Source: Imperialibacter sp040222815
GTDB lineage: Bacteria; Bacteroidota; Bacteroidia; Cytophagales; Cyclobacteriaceae
Assembly (NCBI RefSeq): GCF_040222815.1
Contig: NZ_JAVKCH010000015.1
Coordinates: 310,001 to 374,000, forward strand
Direction of reading: 5' to 3'
DNA length: 64,000 bases
A program made the translations under genes and the position numbers. A model generated the notes under the pieces. The model made no database searches. It worked only from the letters and a program-made list of their open reading frames with translations, and had not been told where the DNA came from. Shown here piece by piece: positions 1-8,846 of the stretch (positions are counted from its first letter, which is position 1; each line of letters begins with the position of its first letter).

Positions 1-186
1 GGGTGAAGGGTAAATAAATGGCTTTAAATCGTCGCTAAATTGTAACCGCTTATGTATGTCCCCTTAAAAGTGGGAAAGTCTGTTTGATTCTTCGAGAAGT
101 CTGCAAAACTGAGTTGGAAAGAACAATTACTTACCACCTCAAGGATAAGTGATTTCGCAATCCCATTTTTCTATGATCAAGAAGAC

Positions 187-218
187 AAAAAAAGAGGCTC
201 TAGCGAGCCTCTTTTTTT
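187..218. terminator. Bidirectional rho-independent terminator
   Basis: A perfect inverted repeat has GAGGCTC at 194-200 and GAGCCTC at 205-211 around a TAGC loop. It is flanked by seven A on the left and seven T on the right, so it can terminate in both directions. It lies 20 bases past the stop codon of the leftward TonB receptor gene and is its likely terminator. The remaining sequence at 1-186 shows no convincing gene. Confidence 0.85.
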
Positions 219-238
219 GCATTACATTATGAAGTAAA

Positions 239-3200
239 TTATTTAAATATATATCTCAGGCCAATCTGCATCTGCCAGCGGGAGCTCTGGAAACCAGAGT
301 CATCAATTTGCCATGGCTGGTAGTCTGCACCTTTCCGGTATGTAAAGTTTGGAACTGTTTGCGCCGCATCAGCCCATCCTTCAAACCTAAGCAGCTCGGC
401 ACTTTGGAAGTTGCCTCCATCGCTCACAAAATATCTTCTACCCCAATCCTGATTGATGAGATTTGTTATGTTGAAAATGTCAAGTGATACCTGGAGGGTA
501 TTCCTTTTACCAGAGGCTGTTTGAATATAGAAATCCTGTAAGAATCTGAAGTCAACTACTCCCTCGAAGGGTGACCTGCTTTGATTTCTGTCAGCATATT
601 CACCTCTGTGCTCGCTGAGATACTTATCAGATTTGATGAATGCATCCAAATCGGCCCATTGCTCAGCGGGAGACACCGTGTAGCTTGAGGTAGAAACCAA
701 GTTGATATCACTTTGAGTAGCAGGGATATAAACCAAGCTTCTTTCTCTTGAATCTTCCCTGGTCAAGTTACCACTGTCGTCATATATGTAAGAATAGGTT
801 CTGCCCGACTGTCCATTGTAGAACAGCGATATTTGCGAGGCACCAAACCCAAGGTATTCTTTTCGATACGAAAGTTGCGCAATAACTCTTGACCCCATTG
901 AGAAATCAGACCTCATGGCCTCGTCAAATACATTGCGGCCGTTCACAGAGTGAAGACCTCTCCACTGCGAAGAGTTCTGTGATGAGGTACCGTCGTAGAC
1001 TGAAAAGGCATCATTCCAGGTGTAAGACAAGCTAGAGGTGAAGCCATTGGAGAAAGGCTTAGCCACAGTGGCTGACAGGTTATAGGTATACCCCTTATTA
1101 GTATTAGAGGCAAGATAAATGCCTGTATACGTAGGGTCGACTGGACTAGATCTGTTGTATTTATTTCGATCATCGGGGGTACCGGATAGCTGTGTAGCAG
1201 CCGGTCTGATGTTCAGGTTCTCATAGAAAATATTATTAAGAAACTTAGTATAAAGTGCTTCAAAGGAGCCCACCATTCCCCAGGGAAGTTTTTGATCTAC
1301 CGCCAGGTTGGCCTTGAATACCTGTGGCAACTTAAAGTCAGACGCAAACAAATCTATCTGTCCTGACGGCGAACCTTGTCCGGGAGCTACGTTGCGAGGC
1401 TGGCCATCCCACTGGCTATTGAAGGGCACATTGGTTCTGAAATCTCCGCCAACTGTCAATCCATTGTTATTGTATGCACCACCTGGCCACACCAAAGGAA
1501 TTCGGCTATTGAAGATTCCCAATCCACCTCGAAGCTGAGTCGACCTATCACCAGTCACATCGTAGTTAAAGCCAAACCTTGGAGCGAAAAGAATGGATGA
1601 GCCAATAAACTCACCAGTTTTCGCACCTTTCAGGTCATACCCTGCAGCCTCAATTAAGCCTGCTGTTGTTGTATTGAAGGCCGTGTTTTCAAGCGTTTCA
1701 TCGCCGAAGATTGGCATATCAATGCGGAGGCCCAGTGTCAATTTCAACCTATCAGTAGCTTGAAATTCGTCCTGGCCATAAACGCCAAGCTGCATGCCAC
1801 CAAATTCAGCTGCACCGGCCGAACCGTCACCAACCTTTGTGTCTACCAGAGAATAGCTGACATTGTAGTTGTCGGCGTTCAGGTTATTCATAAAGCCTGA
1901 AAGGCTGTCATAGTTGTATGATCCAAAAGCCTGCCGAATGAACAGGTTGTACGACTTATAGAATTCGTTGTGTGTACCGATGGTGAAAGTGTGCCTTCCC
2001 TTGAAAATCTGGAAGTTATCCGTCACTGTGATCACATCTTGTTTCAACTGGTTGGCAGTTGAGAATTCTTCGCTACCAAATGCTATTGAACCAGCGCCGT
2101 CGCTTATTCTCACAAATGGGAAGGGGTCGCCCGCCTGGTCTCTGTCGTCATTAACAAAGGTAGCACCAATGGTAAGATGGTTCGACATGTTGCTTCCAAA
2201 ATTGCTTTTCAACTCAAGCGCAGAAGAGTTGGTTGTTGAAGGGAAGTAAACAGAAGCGTTCTGGAAGTTGATGGAGGTTGTTCCCGACTGGTTAGCCTGT
2301 AGGTTTTCCGCCTTTACGTAAGAATGGCGCACAGACAACTTATGGTTCTTGCTAAGGTTCCAATCAATCTTGGCAATCACCTTGTCGCTATTCAGGTAAG
2401 AGGCATTGTTGGTGTATGTGCCCGGATCGTAACCATACTCACTTTTGAGCTTGGTAACCAACGCTTGAATGTCGGCTGTTGAGGCATCGCCAGTGTATGT
2501 AGCTGCGTTGAATGGCCTGGGTGTTTCGTCTCTCTGCATCTCAGCGTTAGCAAAGAAAAATACTTTGTTTTTCACAATTGGGCCGCCGATACGGAATCCC
2601 ATAGTTTTGGCAGTGAATTCATCCAGCTGCTCTCTCTCGAAGTCCTTGTCATCCGTCGGTGTCTTTCCGGAAAGTTTTTGATTTCTTAGAAAGCCATACG
2701 CCGACCCTTCGAATTCATTTGTTCCGCTTCTGGTAACCGCATTGATAGAGCCGCCTGCAAACCCGGATTGAGTTACGTCAAATGGCGCTACGGCCACCTG
2801 AAATTGCTCAATGGCGTCTATTGAAATAGGAGACACTCCAGTTTGGCCACCGTTGGTTCCGCTAGCTGCAAGGCCGAAAACATCATTGTTAACCGCTCCA
2901 TCTATGTAAATAGCGTTGTAGCGGTTGTTCATTCCGGCAATTTCTATGGCGTCACCCTGAATGTTTACCAGGGGATTAAGGCGTGTGAAATCAGTAAGCG
3001 ACCTTGATACGGTTGGCAGCGTGTTGATTGTTCCTTCATCAATAATTGTCGACTGGCCTGTTTTGTTACCGTCAAACACATCGTTGCCGCTGGCAATGAT
3101 TTCCACTCCCTCAAGTTGGGTGCTTTCTTCCTCAAGAACAGATTTGATCCTGAAGGTTTGACCAAGCGTAAGAAATACGCCAGACTGCTGGTAGGGCTTG

Positions 3201-3463
3201 TAGCCCACAAATGAAATCGTTACGGTATAAGGTCCGCCTACCTGCATTCCGGAAATACGGAAGTAACCCTCCACATCCGAAACATTGCCATACTGGGATC
3301 CAGTTGGTGTGTGCACAGCAAGCACCGTAGCACCTGGCAGGGCAACCCCGTTTGCGTCTACCACCTGGCCGTTAAGCGCAGAAGTGGTGGTGCCTTGCCC
3401 GAAAAGCGTCGAAAACGAAGCCGTAATCAACAGTGTCAGAGCCAATTGTAAAATTCGCCTCAT
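239..3463 (-). CDS. Oar-like TonB-dependent outer-membrane receptor
   Basis: This 1074-residue protein is an outer-membrane TonB-dependent receptor, which would take up a large ligand using energy passed from the inner membrane. Residues 1-23 form a signal peptide ending at FGQG. Residues about 29-115 are a carboxypeptidase-regulatory-like beta-sandwich (LNGQVVDANGVALPGATV). A plug domain follows at about 125-245, with the block GGSINAVTRSGTNEFEGSAY that is typical of the Oar-like branch, and the rest is beta-barrel ending in GLRYIFK. No SusD-like lipoprotein gene lies beside it, so it is not a standard SusC/SusD polysaccharide pair. Its ligand cannot be told from the sequence. The gene stands alone between its own terminator and a long upstream gap. 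Confidence 0.9.
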   Translation of the reverse strand: MRRILQLALTLLITASFSTLFGQGTTTSALNGQVVDANGVALPGATVLAVHTPTGSQYGNVSDVEGYFRISGMQVGGPYTVTISFVGYKPYQQSGVFLTLGQTFRIKSVLEEESTQLEGVEIIASGNDVFDGNKTGQSTIIDEGTINTLPTVSRSLTDFTRLNPLVNIQGDAIEIAGMNNRYNAIYIDGAVNNDVFGLAASGTNGGQTGVSPISIDAIEQFQVAVAPFDVTQSGFAGGSINAVTRSGTNEFEGSAYGFLRNQKLSGKTPTDDKDFEREQLDEFTAKTMGFRIGGPIVKNKVFFFANAEMQRDETPRPFNAATYTGDASTADIQALVTKLKSEYGYDPGTYTNNASYLNSDKVIAKIDWNLSKNHKLSVRHSYVKAENLQANQSGTTSINFQNASVYFPSTTNSSALELKSNFGSNMSNHLTIGATFVNDDRDQAGDPFPFVRISDGAGSIAFGSEEFSTANQLKQDVITVTDNFQIFKGRHTFTIGTHNEFYKSYNLFIRQAFGSYNYDSLSGFMNNLNADNYNVSYSLVDTKVGDGSAGAAEFGGMQLGVYGQDEFQATDRLKLTLGLRIDMPIFGDETLENTAFNTTTAGLIEAAGYDLKGAKTGEFIGSSILFAPRFGFNYDVTGDRSTQLRGGLGIFNSRIPLVWPGGAYNNNGLTVGGDFRTNVPFNSQWDGQPRNVAPGQGSPSGQIDLFASDFKLPQVFKANLAVDQKLPWGMVGSFEALYTKFLNNIFYENLNIRPAATQLSGTPDDRNKYNRSSPVDPTYTGIYLASNTNKGYTYNLSATVAKPFSNGFTSSLSYTWNDAFSVYDGTSSQNSSQWRGLHSVNGRNVFDEAMRSDFSMGSRVIAQLSYRKEYLGFGASQISLFYNGQSGRTYSYIYDDSGNLTREDSRERSLVYIPATQSDINLVSTSSYTVSPAEQWADLDAFIKSDKYLSEHRGEYADRNQSRSPFEGVVDFRFLQDFYIQTASGKRNTLQVSLDIFNITNLINQDWGRRYFVSDGGNFQSAELLRFEGWADAAQTVPNFTYRKGADYQPWQIDDSGFQSSRWQMQIGLRYIFK

Positions 3464-3514
3464 AATTTGTTTTTTTGGTTGTTAAATAAATTTTACGGTC
3501 GATAAAATATGGTG

Positions 3515-3522
3515 CAAAGCTA
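3515..3522 (-). promoter_or_regulatory. Candidate -7 element for the TonB receptor gene
   Basis: Read leftward, this octamer is TAGCTTTG, an exact match to the Bacteroidota -7 consensus TAnnTTTG. It lies about 50 bases upstream of the receptor start codon. No exact TTG was found at the expected -33 distance, only a CTGG near 3542-3545, so the call is tentative. Confidence 0.4.
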
Positions 3523-3904
3523 AGGCATACATGTTTTTACACCAGTATGAAAAGATTAACTTTTCGATATGAATGAAATTAAATTTTAACGAAAGATTAA
3601 CCCTAAAACGCCTTGTTAAACAATGCTTTAGATTCAAGTTATTCTTTTGACCAGATCAATTTCTTTAGTATAAAACCCTGCTATAAAGTGATGTTGCCAA
3701 AGATAAATTGACCCGAACCTTCAGGCCAGTCAACTTAAGTCAAGAATTTCTATTATCCCGGTGCGCATTAAGACTACTGTCGCCAACCGAAAAATTAAGG
3801 GGATGTTATTTAATTGTTAAGATAAGGTGCGGAAAAACAAATAGCAAAACACTTTGGAATGGTTTTAAGGGAACCCATTTTTTCATGTTCTAATTCTATT
3901 TTTT

Positions 3905-3937
3905 TTGGTGTGGTAAAAATTCAAAAGCTTATATTTG
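3905..3937 (+). promoter_or_regulatory. Bacteroidota-type promoter for the 170-aa gene
   Basis: TTG at 3905-3907 and TATATTTG at 3930-3937 match the -33 and -7 consensus with a 22-base gap. Transcription would start around 3941-3944, only a few bases before the ATG at 3945, so the mRNA may be nearly leaderless. Confidence 0.5.
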
Positions 3938-3944
3938 TGCCTAT

Positions 3945-4457
3945 ATGGAGTTGACAGATCACCGCTTTTTTCCCTACGACAAAAACCTTATATTAAAGCA
4001 AGCCCAGGCCCATCTGGAAGCCGACCTTCTCACGGAGCTGATCTCAATTTCAAAAAGTGCCTATCAGCAGGTTTATAACCCATTGGGGCTCAACGACGAC
4101 ACCTCGCTGCGCATTGAAAGCTACGAAAAAAACCAGCTCATTTATCTCCATACCTTCTACACTTCTCTGTGTGGAATCTACAGATACAAATACGGCAACA
4201 ACCAACTTGAGCTCATCTGGGACGGCAGCAGTCACTTCGAAAAGTATTCTAAAGAATGGGCGGAACGTTTTGTAATCTGGTGCACTGAATTTGGGCAAAA
4301 CCCTCAATTCCTTAAAGCCGTGCTGGCCGCCACCGTTTTTTGCAAAAACAGAAGACAAGGGGAGCTTGCTGAAAACCGCTTGCGGGTATTTTTAAATAGC
4401 CAGTTTGAGGTGCGGGTTCACAAAGTAAGAGGCATAGTGCCCATGAAAGTGGCCTAG
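3945..4457 (+). CDS. Unrecognised 170-aa cytoplasmic protein
   Basis: I do not recognise a family for this protein. It has no signal peptide or membrane segment. It is mixed in charge, with a predicted helical N-terminus (residues about 8-45), a tyrosine-rich middle (IYRYKYGNNQLELIWDG near 78-94) and a basic C-terminus (CKNRRQGELAENRLR). Three observations support it as a real gene: a good promoter immediately upstream, the absence of any competing gene on the other strand, and an end that overlaps the convergent acylphosphatase gene by only 4 bases. The only ATG near the start is the one chosen. Function is unknown. Confidence 0.7.
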   Translation: MELTDHRFFPYDKNLILKQAQAHLEADLLTELISISKSAYQQVYNPLGLNDDTSLRIESYEKNQLIYLHTFYTSLCGIYRYKYGNNQLELIWDGSSHFEKYSKEWAERFVIWCTEFGQNPQFLKAVLAATVFCKNRRQGELAENRLRVFLNSQFEVRVHKVRGIVPMKVA

Positions 4458-4723
4458 TGCCTGATCAAAAATACGTTGTGATGCTTTAAATCGACCTCAA
4501 TACGTTCTATGCTGTCAACCTTGGCGTGCAGAGGCCCCTTCTTACACCAGGCCATTAAATCAATCAGTTTGTCCTTGGTGCCCTCGGCTTCTATTAATAC
4601 GCTGCCGTCCACCTCATTCTTCACCCATCCCTTCACGCCCAGTTCATCAGCCACGGTTTTAGTGCTGGCTCTGTAAAAGACACCCTGCACCTTGCCCACC
4701 ACACGTATTTGATAACAGACCAT
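4454..4723 (-). CDS. acyP: Acylphosphatase
   Basis: This 89-residue cytoplasmic enzyme hydrolyses acyl phosphates such as acetyl phosphate or 1,3-bisphosphoglycerate to a carboxylate and phosphate. The family signature VQGVFYRAST is at residues 12-21 with the catalytic arginine at R18. The catalytic asparagine is N36 in KGWVKNEVDG. The length matches the family (about 90 residues). It lies downstream of deoC on the same strand with an 84-base gap, so co-transcription is possible. Its 3' end overlaps the convergent 170-aa gene by 4 bases. Confidence 0.93.
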   Translation of the reverse strand: MVCYQIRVVGKVQGVFYRASTKTVADELGVKGWVKNEVDGSVLIEAEGTKDKLIDLMAWCKKGPLHAKVDSIERIEVDLKHHNVFLIRH

Positions 4724-4807
4724 CTAACAATTGCCGGTTTAGGATTGAAAAATGAAAATTCCAATTCAAAAATCAAACAGCCTTGTGGAAATAAATGAGA
4801 ACGAAGT

Positions 4808-5470
4808 TCAGGAGGGCTTTGAAAGCTCACTAACAATGGCCACGCCGGACGAAGTGCCAATCCGGTCAGCGCCTGCAGTGATCAGCTCCATCATTTGCGC
4901 CAAAGTTTTGATACCGCCTGAAGCTTTGATACCTACATGGGATGGCAATATCTCTCTGAGCAGTTTAATATGCTCAACCTTTGCTCCGGCACCCGCAAAG
5001 CCAGTACTGGTTTTAACAAAGTCAGCGCCAGCATCTTTGGCAGTCGTAGCTGCTTTTTCTATTTCTGCGTCTGTGAGGTAAGCCGTTTCGATAATCACTT
5101 TCAAGATGGCCTCTTGCTCATGAACTAGTTTAGCTACTTTAGCCAACTCAATCTTGAACCAGGGGTGGTTCATTTTGAAAGCAGAAATGTTCATTACCAT
5201 GTCTATTTCTGTAGCGCCGTCCCTCAATGCCAGCCTGGCTTCTTCAAGTTTAGTTTCGGTCATCTGGTAGCCCAGTGGAAAACCAACTACAGTTACGAGC
5301 TGAATATCAGCGGAATCAATTTCCCGCTGCGCTCTTTTCACCCAAAAGGGCGGCACACATACCCCACAAAAGCCATAGGCTTTAGCTTCGGACACCAATT
5401 GATCAATGTCTTTGTCGGACAGTGTCGGGCGTAAAAGAGTATGCTCAATGCACCTGGCTACGTGCTGCAT
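4808..5470 (-). CDS. deoC: Deoxyribose-phosphate aldolase
   Basis: This enzyme cleaves 2-deoxyribose 5-phosphate to glyceraldehyde 3-phosphate and acetaldehyde in deoxynucleoside catabolism. The 220-residue length fits the short bacterial DeoC class. The Schiff-base lysine is K153 in VKTSTGF, the proton-relay lysine is K182 in IKASGGI, and the conserved aspartate is D90 in EIDMVMN. The N-terminal block IEHTLLRP is also typical. No other deoxynucleoside genes (deoA, deoD, cdd) are nearby. It probably shares a transcript with the downstream acylphosphatase gene. Confidence 0.95.
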   Translation of the reverse strand: MQHVARCIEHTLLRPTLSDKDIDQLVSEAKAYGFCGVCVPPFWVKRAQREIDSADIQLVTVVGFPLGYQMTETKLEEARLALRDGATEIDMVMNISAFKMNHPWFKIELAKVAKLVHEQEAILKVIIETAYLTDAEIEKAATTAKDAGADFVKTSTGFAGAGAKVEHIKLLREILPSHVGIKASGGIKTLAQMMELITAGADRIGTSSGVAIVSELSKPS

Positions 5471-5509
5471 GCGCTATAATCAGAACTGGAATATTTTAGA
5501 GCAATATTA

Positions 5510-5848
5510 TTAATGGACAATGCCACATTCCTTACAGAATTTACGCTTGCCGAGTGGCCTTTTCTTAGGCGGTTTCTTATGACCAAAATAGGACTGATCG
5601 GAGTACTGAGGCTTTTCCATCTCCTTGGCTGCCTTTTTATCGGCCTTAGCATTCTGCTTCATCCGCTCCTGATAGTCTGCGATAAGCTGATCCTTCTTGT
5701 TCTTCTTTTTCTTCTTTACCTTCCTTATCTTTTGAGTGGAGTTGTACTGTGAACCCTGCTTCTGAGCGGTATTTACTTCCCTTGACGATTGGGCTGAGGC
5801 TCCCCAGCTAAGAAAAAACAAAAAGACGATTACACCAAAATACTTCAT
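5510..5848 (-). CDS. Small lysine-rich secreted protein
   Basis: This 112-residue protein has a signal peptide (MKYFGVIVFLFFLSWGASAQ) and a very basic mature part, with RKVKKKKKNKKD around residues 43-54 and further Lys-rich stretches. It ends in a CxxC-like tail, KFCKECGIVH, which could bind metal or form a disulfide. I do not recognise a named family, and the function is unknown. It lies 39 bases upstream of deoC on the same strand. The basic mature chain suggests binding to an acidic partner such as nucleic acid or anionic polysaccharide, which is inference only. Confidence 0.75.
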   Translation of the reverse strand: MKYFGVIVFLFFLSWGASAQSSREVNTAQKQGSQYNSTQKIRKVKKKKKNKKDQLIADYQERMKQNAKADKKAAKEMEKPQYSDQSYFGHKKPPKKRPLGKRKFCKECGIVH

Positions 5849-5920
5849 ACATCAAAGATTATAATTATACATAACACTGCCTAATTAACGGGCTATGTTT
5901 GAATATATTACCTTCAAATC

Positions 5921-6394
5921 TCAGGCAGCTTTGTCATCAGAAATAGCAGTGGCATCCATGAGCGTAGCTGCCGATGCTATCTCGAAGTTATGAACTATTT
6001 TGGTCATGATCCGATGCAAATGCACGTAGTCTTCTTCATTCAGGCCTTCCCAACCCTGGTTTCGAAAGTCATCCACTACAGGTTTGAGCTGTGAAATAAG
6101 TATCTCTCCTTCTGGAGTTAATCCCACGCTGAACTTCCTTCTGTCGTTGGGGTCGGCCTTCCTCACCACCAGGCCCTTTTGGCCAAGCAAATCTATAATG
6201 CGGGTGACAGTTGGAGGGTCTTTGTAAACCGCTTCCACAACCGCTACCTGTGACTTGGGGCCTTCGGATAGTTGATCGAGAACCACCCACTGGTCAACCG
6301 TTAAGTCAGCTCCCGAGAGTTGCAGCTTTCGCTGAAACGCCTGTTTTATTTGGCGGGAGGCTACTTCAATAAGAAATCCATATTTATTCTGCAT
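5921..6394 (-). CDS. MarR-family transcriptional regulator
   Basis: This 157-residue protein is a dimeric winged-helix regulator of the MarR family. The DNA-binding domain spans about residues 30-105, with the recognition-helix region DPPTVTRIIDLLGQKGLVVR and the wing ADPNDRRKFSVGLTPEGE, whose DxR motif is diagnostic. The gene follows hpd after 21 bases and is very likely co-transcribed with it. An inverted repeat overlaps the hpd transcription start, so the simplest model is autoregulation of an hpd-marR operon, perhaps relieved by an aromatic acid ligand. The ligand is inference. Confidence 0.9.
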   Translation of the reverse strand: MQNKYGFLIEVASRQIKQAFQRKLQLSGADLTVDQWVVLDQLSEGPKSQVAVVEAVYKDPPTVTRIIDLLGQKGLVVRKADPNDRRKFSVGLTPEGEILISQLKPVVDDFRNQGWEGLNEEDYVHLHRIMTKIVHNFEIASAATLMDATAISDDKAA

Positions 6395-6415
6395 GTATTG
6401 GCAATTGTAGGGGAA

Positions 6416-7549
6416 CTACAATGTTCCCCTTAGCTCTTGTTCTCGTTCTATCGCTTCAAATAATGCCTTGAAGTTTCCTTTGCCAAAGGATTTGGCCCCT
6501 TTTCTTTGGATGATCTCGAAAAACATGGTCGGCCGAGGCTCGACAGGCTTAGTGAATATCTGTAGTAAATAGCCCTCATCGTCTCTATCGACGAGAATCC
6601 CGAGTTTCTTCAAAGGTTCCAAATCTTCATCAATATGGCCTACCCTGTCGAGCAGATCATCGTAGTAGGTAGTAGGCACATTTAGAAATTCGACTCCTCT
6701 GTTCTGAAGCTGAGTAACCGTTTCAATGATGTCATCAGTCGCAACGGCTATGTGCTGAATGCCTGACCCATTGTAGAAATCCAGGTACTCCTCCACCTGC
6801 GATTTCTTCGCACCGTCGGCTGGTTCATTGATTGGGAACTTTACCCTGCCATTGCCATTGCTCATCACTTTGCTCATCAGCGCAGTGTATTCTGTAGAAA
6901 TGTCCTTATCGTCGAAAGACACCAGCTGAGCAAATCCCATCACATTGGCATAAAAATCCACCCACTGATTCATTTCTCCCCAGCCTACATTGCCCACCAT
7001 GTGGTCAACATACTTCAGGCCGATCGGTTTTGGGTTGTAGCTACTCTTCCAGGGCTTAAAGCCAGGCAGAAACACGCCGATATAGTTTTTTCTTTCGACA
7101 AAAATGTGAACAGTATCTCCATAAGTATAAATACCTGAACGAACCACCTCGCCATTTTCATCCTTTTCAACTTGCGGCTCCATAAATGGCTTGGCGCCCC
7201 TTGCTGTTGTTTCTTCGAAGGCTTTAGTTGCGTCTTCAACCCAAAGTGCTACCACCTTCACGCCATCGCCATGCTTATCAATGTGTCTGCCGATTTCGGT
7301 GTCTGCCTTTAAGGGAGTAGTCAGCACCAGGCGGATCTTGTCCTGCACCAGCACATAAGAAGTCCTGTCTTTTACGCCGGTTTCCAGCCCGCAAAAAGCC
7401 AGCGACTGAAAGCCAAAGGCAGTTTTATAATAGTGAGCTGCCTGCAAAGCGTTACCAACATAAAGCTCCAGATAGTCGGTGCCCAAAAGTGGCAGAAAGT
7501 CCTCCGGTGCCTCAATTGTGTTTTGATGAGAATGATCTAAAATATTCAT
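6416..7549 (-). CDS. hppD: 4-hydroxyphenylpyruvate dioxygenase
   Basis: This Fe(II)-dependent enzyme converts 4-hydroxyphenylpyruvate and oxygen to homogentisate and carbon dioxide, the second step of tyrosine catabolism. The 377 residues form two vicinal-oxygen-chelate domains, at about 22-155 and 178-350. The iron ligands are H183 (YVDHMVGNV), H266 (GIQHIAVAT) and E345 (MFFEIIQRKG). The C-terminal helix with GKGNFKALFEAIEREQ that covers the active site is present. Homogentisate dioxygenase and fumarylacetoacetase genes are not in this window. It is the first gene of a probable two-gene operon with the marR gene. Confidence 0.97.
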   Translation of the reverse strand: MNILDHSHQNTIEAPEDFLPLLGTDYLELYVGNALQAAHYYKTAFGFQSLAFCGLETGVKDRTSYVLVQDKIRLVLTTPLKADTEIGRHIDKHGDGVKVVALWVEDATKAFEETTARGAKPFMEPQVEKDENGEVVRSGIYTYGDTVHIFVERKNYIGVFLPGFKPWKSSYNPKPIGLKYVDHMVGNVGWGEMNQWVDFYANVMGFAQLVSFDDKDISTEYTALMSKVMSNGNGRVKFPINEPADGAKKSQVEEYLDFYNGSGIQHIAVATDDIIETVTQLQNRGVEFLNVPTTYYDDLLDRVGHIDEDLEPLKKLGILVDRDDEGYLLQIFTKPVEPRPTMFFEIIQRKGAKSFGKGNFKALFEAIEREQELRGTL

Positions 7550-7564
7550 AATGGGTGTATTGTT

Positions 7565-7620
7565 GTTATACTAACTATTAGTAATATAACAAAACTAGCT
7601 CTTTGCTTTGAAGTTTCAAA
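7565..7620 (-). promoter_or_regulatory. Promoter and overlapping operator of the hpd-marR operon
   Basis: Read leftward, the -33 element TTTG is at 7617-7620 and the -7 element TAGTTTTG at 7590-7597, with a 19-base gap that matches the Bacteroidota consensus well. Just downstream lies the inverted repeat ACTAA (7570-7574) / TTAGT (7578-7582), nested in the wider arms GTTATA (7565-7570) / TATAAC (7585-7590). Its position over the expected start of transcription suits repression by the MarR protein of the same operon. Confidence 0.6.
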
Positions 7621-7716
7621 ACGTTGAAGTTCATACCCTCTAACTACCGTTCCTATAAGCTGTTATGCCCAAGCCTTTCTATCTTTCGTAATTAGATAAG
7701 TTATAAAATCTATCTC

Positions 7717-8829
7717 ATGAAGAAACTCTTACTTACCCTTGCCTGTGGTCTTCTTATTTTTTCGCAAGCACTGGCACAAAAAGTGGACACAGAAATGATC
7801 ATGGACTGGGAGAAATATGATCCCCCGTCAACACTGGTTGTGCCGGAACACCCGTTGACAAAATCGAAGTACCCGTTTGTAGATGTCCACAATCACCAAT
7901 TCAGAATGAATCAGCAGGATCTCGCTCCTCTGGTAAAGGAAATGGATGATTTGAACATGGGTGTGATGGTCAATTTGAGCGGAAGGGGACGGGGAAGCCG
8001 TGGATATTTGCTGGAGGTGCTGGATAACGTAAAGAAAAACTCGCCCAACAGGTTCATCATTTTCACTAACCTTGATTTTACAGGCATAGATGACCCGGAA
8101 TGGGGTAAAAAGGCTGCGGCCTCTCTTGAAGAAGATGTGAAAGCCGGAGCTAATGGCTTGAAAATTTATAAAAGTCTCGGCTTTAGTGTTACAGACGGCT
8201 CGGGGAAACGGGTGGCTGTGGATGATCCAAGAATTGACCCTGTTTGGGCAAAATGCGGTGAACTGGGGATACCTGTGCTGATACACTCTGCAGATCCAAA
8301 GTCGTTCTGGGACGACTATGATGAAAATAACGAGCGGTGGCTTGAGCTAAAAACACACCCGAACCGTAAGCGCTCTGCTACCGACCCGGTTCCCTGGGAG
8401 CAGATTATTCAGGAGCAGCACAACGTGTTTAAGAAACACAAGAAAACTACCTTCATTAATGCACACTTCGGCTGGTACGCCAACGACCTGGCGACCCTTG
8501 GCAAGCTACTGGATGAAATGCCCAATATGTACACAGAGATCGGCGCCATCATCGCTGAACTAGGCAGGCAGCCAAGAGCAGCCAAGGCCTTCTTTACTAA
8601 GTATCAGGACCGGATTTTATTTGGCAAGGATGCTTACAACCCTGAAGAATACTATACCTACTTCAGGGTGCTGGAAACGGCCGATGAGTACTTCCCCTAC
8701 TACAAAAGGTACCATGCTTTCTGGAGAATGTATGGACTAGATTTGCCTGATGAGGTGCTGAAGAAGGTGTACTATAAGAACGCTCTCAAAATCATTCCTA
8801 ATATTGACAAGAGTGTGTTTCCTAAGTAA
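7717..8829 (+). CDS. Exported amidohydrolase-family metal-dependent hydrolase
   Basis: This 370-residue protein begins with a signal peptide (about residues 1-20, ending ALAQ), so it should act outside the cytoplasm. The rest is a TIM-barrel amidohydrolase of the COG2159 type. Candidate metal ligands are H58 and H60 (VDVHNH), H190 (PVLIHSADP), H250 (FINAHFGWY) and D305 (ILFGKDAYN). This pattern fits decarboxylases and hydrolases of the 2-amino-3-carboxymuconate-semialdehyde decarboxylase superfamily, but the substrate cannot be told. It is a single-gene unit closed by a strong hairpin. Confidence 0.85.
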   Translation: MKKLLLTLACGLLIFSQALAQKVDTEMIMDWEKYDPPSTLVVPEHPLTKSKYPFVDVHNHQFRMNQQDLAPLVKEMDDLNMGVMVNLSGRGRGSRGYLLEVLDNVKKNSPNRFIIFTNLDFTGIDDPEWGKKAAASLEEDVKAGANGLKIYKSLGFSVTDGSGKRVAVDDPRIDPVWAKCGELGIPVLIHSADPKSFWDDYDENNERWLELKTHPNRKRSATDPVPWEQIIQEQHNVFKKHKKTTFINAHFGWYANDLATLGKLLDEMPNMYTEIGAIIAELGRQPRAAKAFFTKYQDRILFGKDAYNPEEYYTYFRVLETADEYFPYYKRYHAFWRMYGLDLPDEVLKKVYYKNALKIIPNIDKSVFPK

Positions 8830-8846
8830 TTGAAATAATTATTTCC

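Larger units (their letters stand above)
3464..3944. other. 481-bp intergenic region between divergent genes
   Basis: This AT-rich gap separates the leftward TonB receptor gene from the rightward 170-aa gene. It holds a candidate leftward promoter element near 3515-3522 and a rightward promoter at 3905-3937. A 61-codon open frame at 3708-3893 has no recognisable protein features and is probably chance. No RNA gene, repeat or mobile element was recognised. Confidence 0.6.

Noticed and set aside
239..3463. SusC polysaccharide-uptake receptor
   Set aside because: No SusD partner is adjacent and the plug region resembles Oar-like receptors instead.
3708..3893. 61-codon open frame in the long intergenic gap
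   Set aside because: There is no signal peptide, motif or nearby promoter, and the composition looks like chance.
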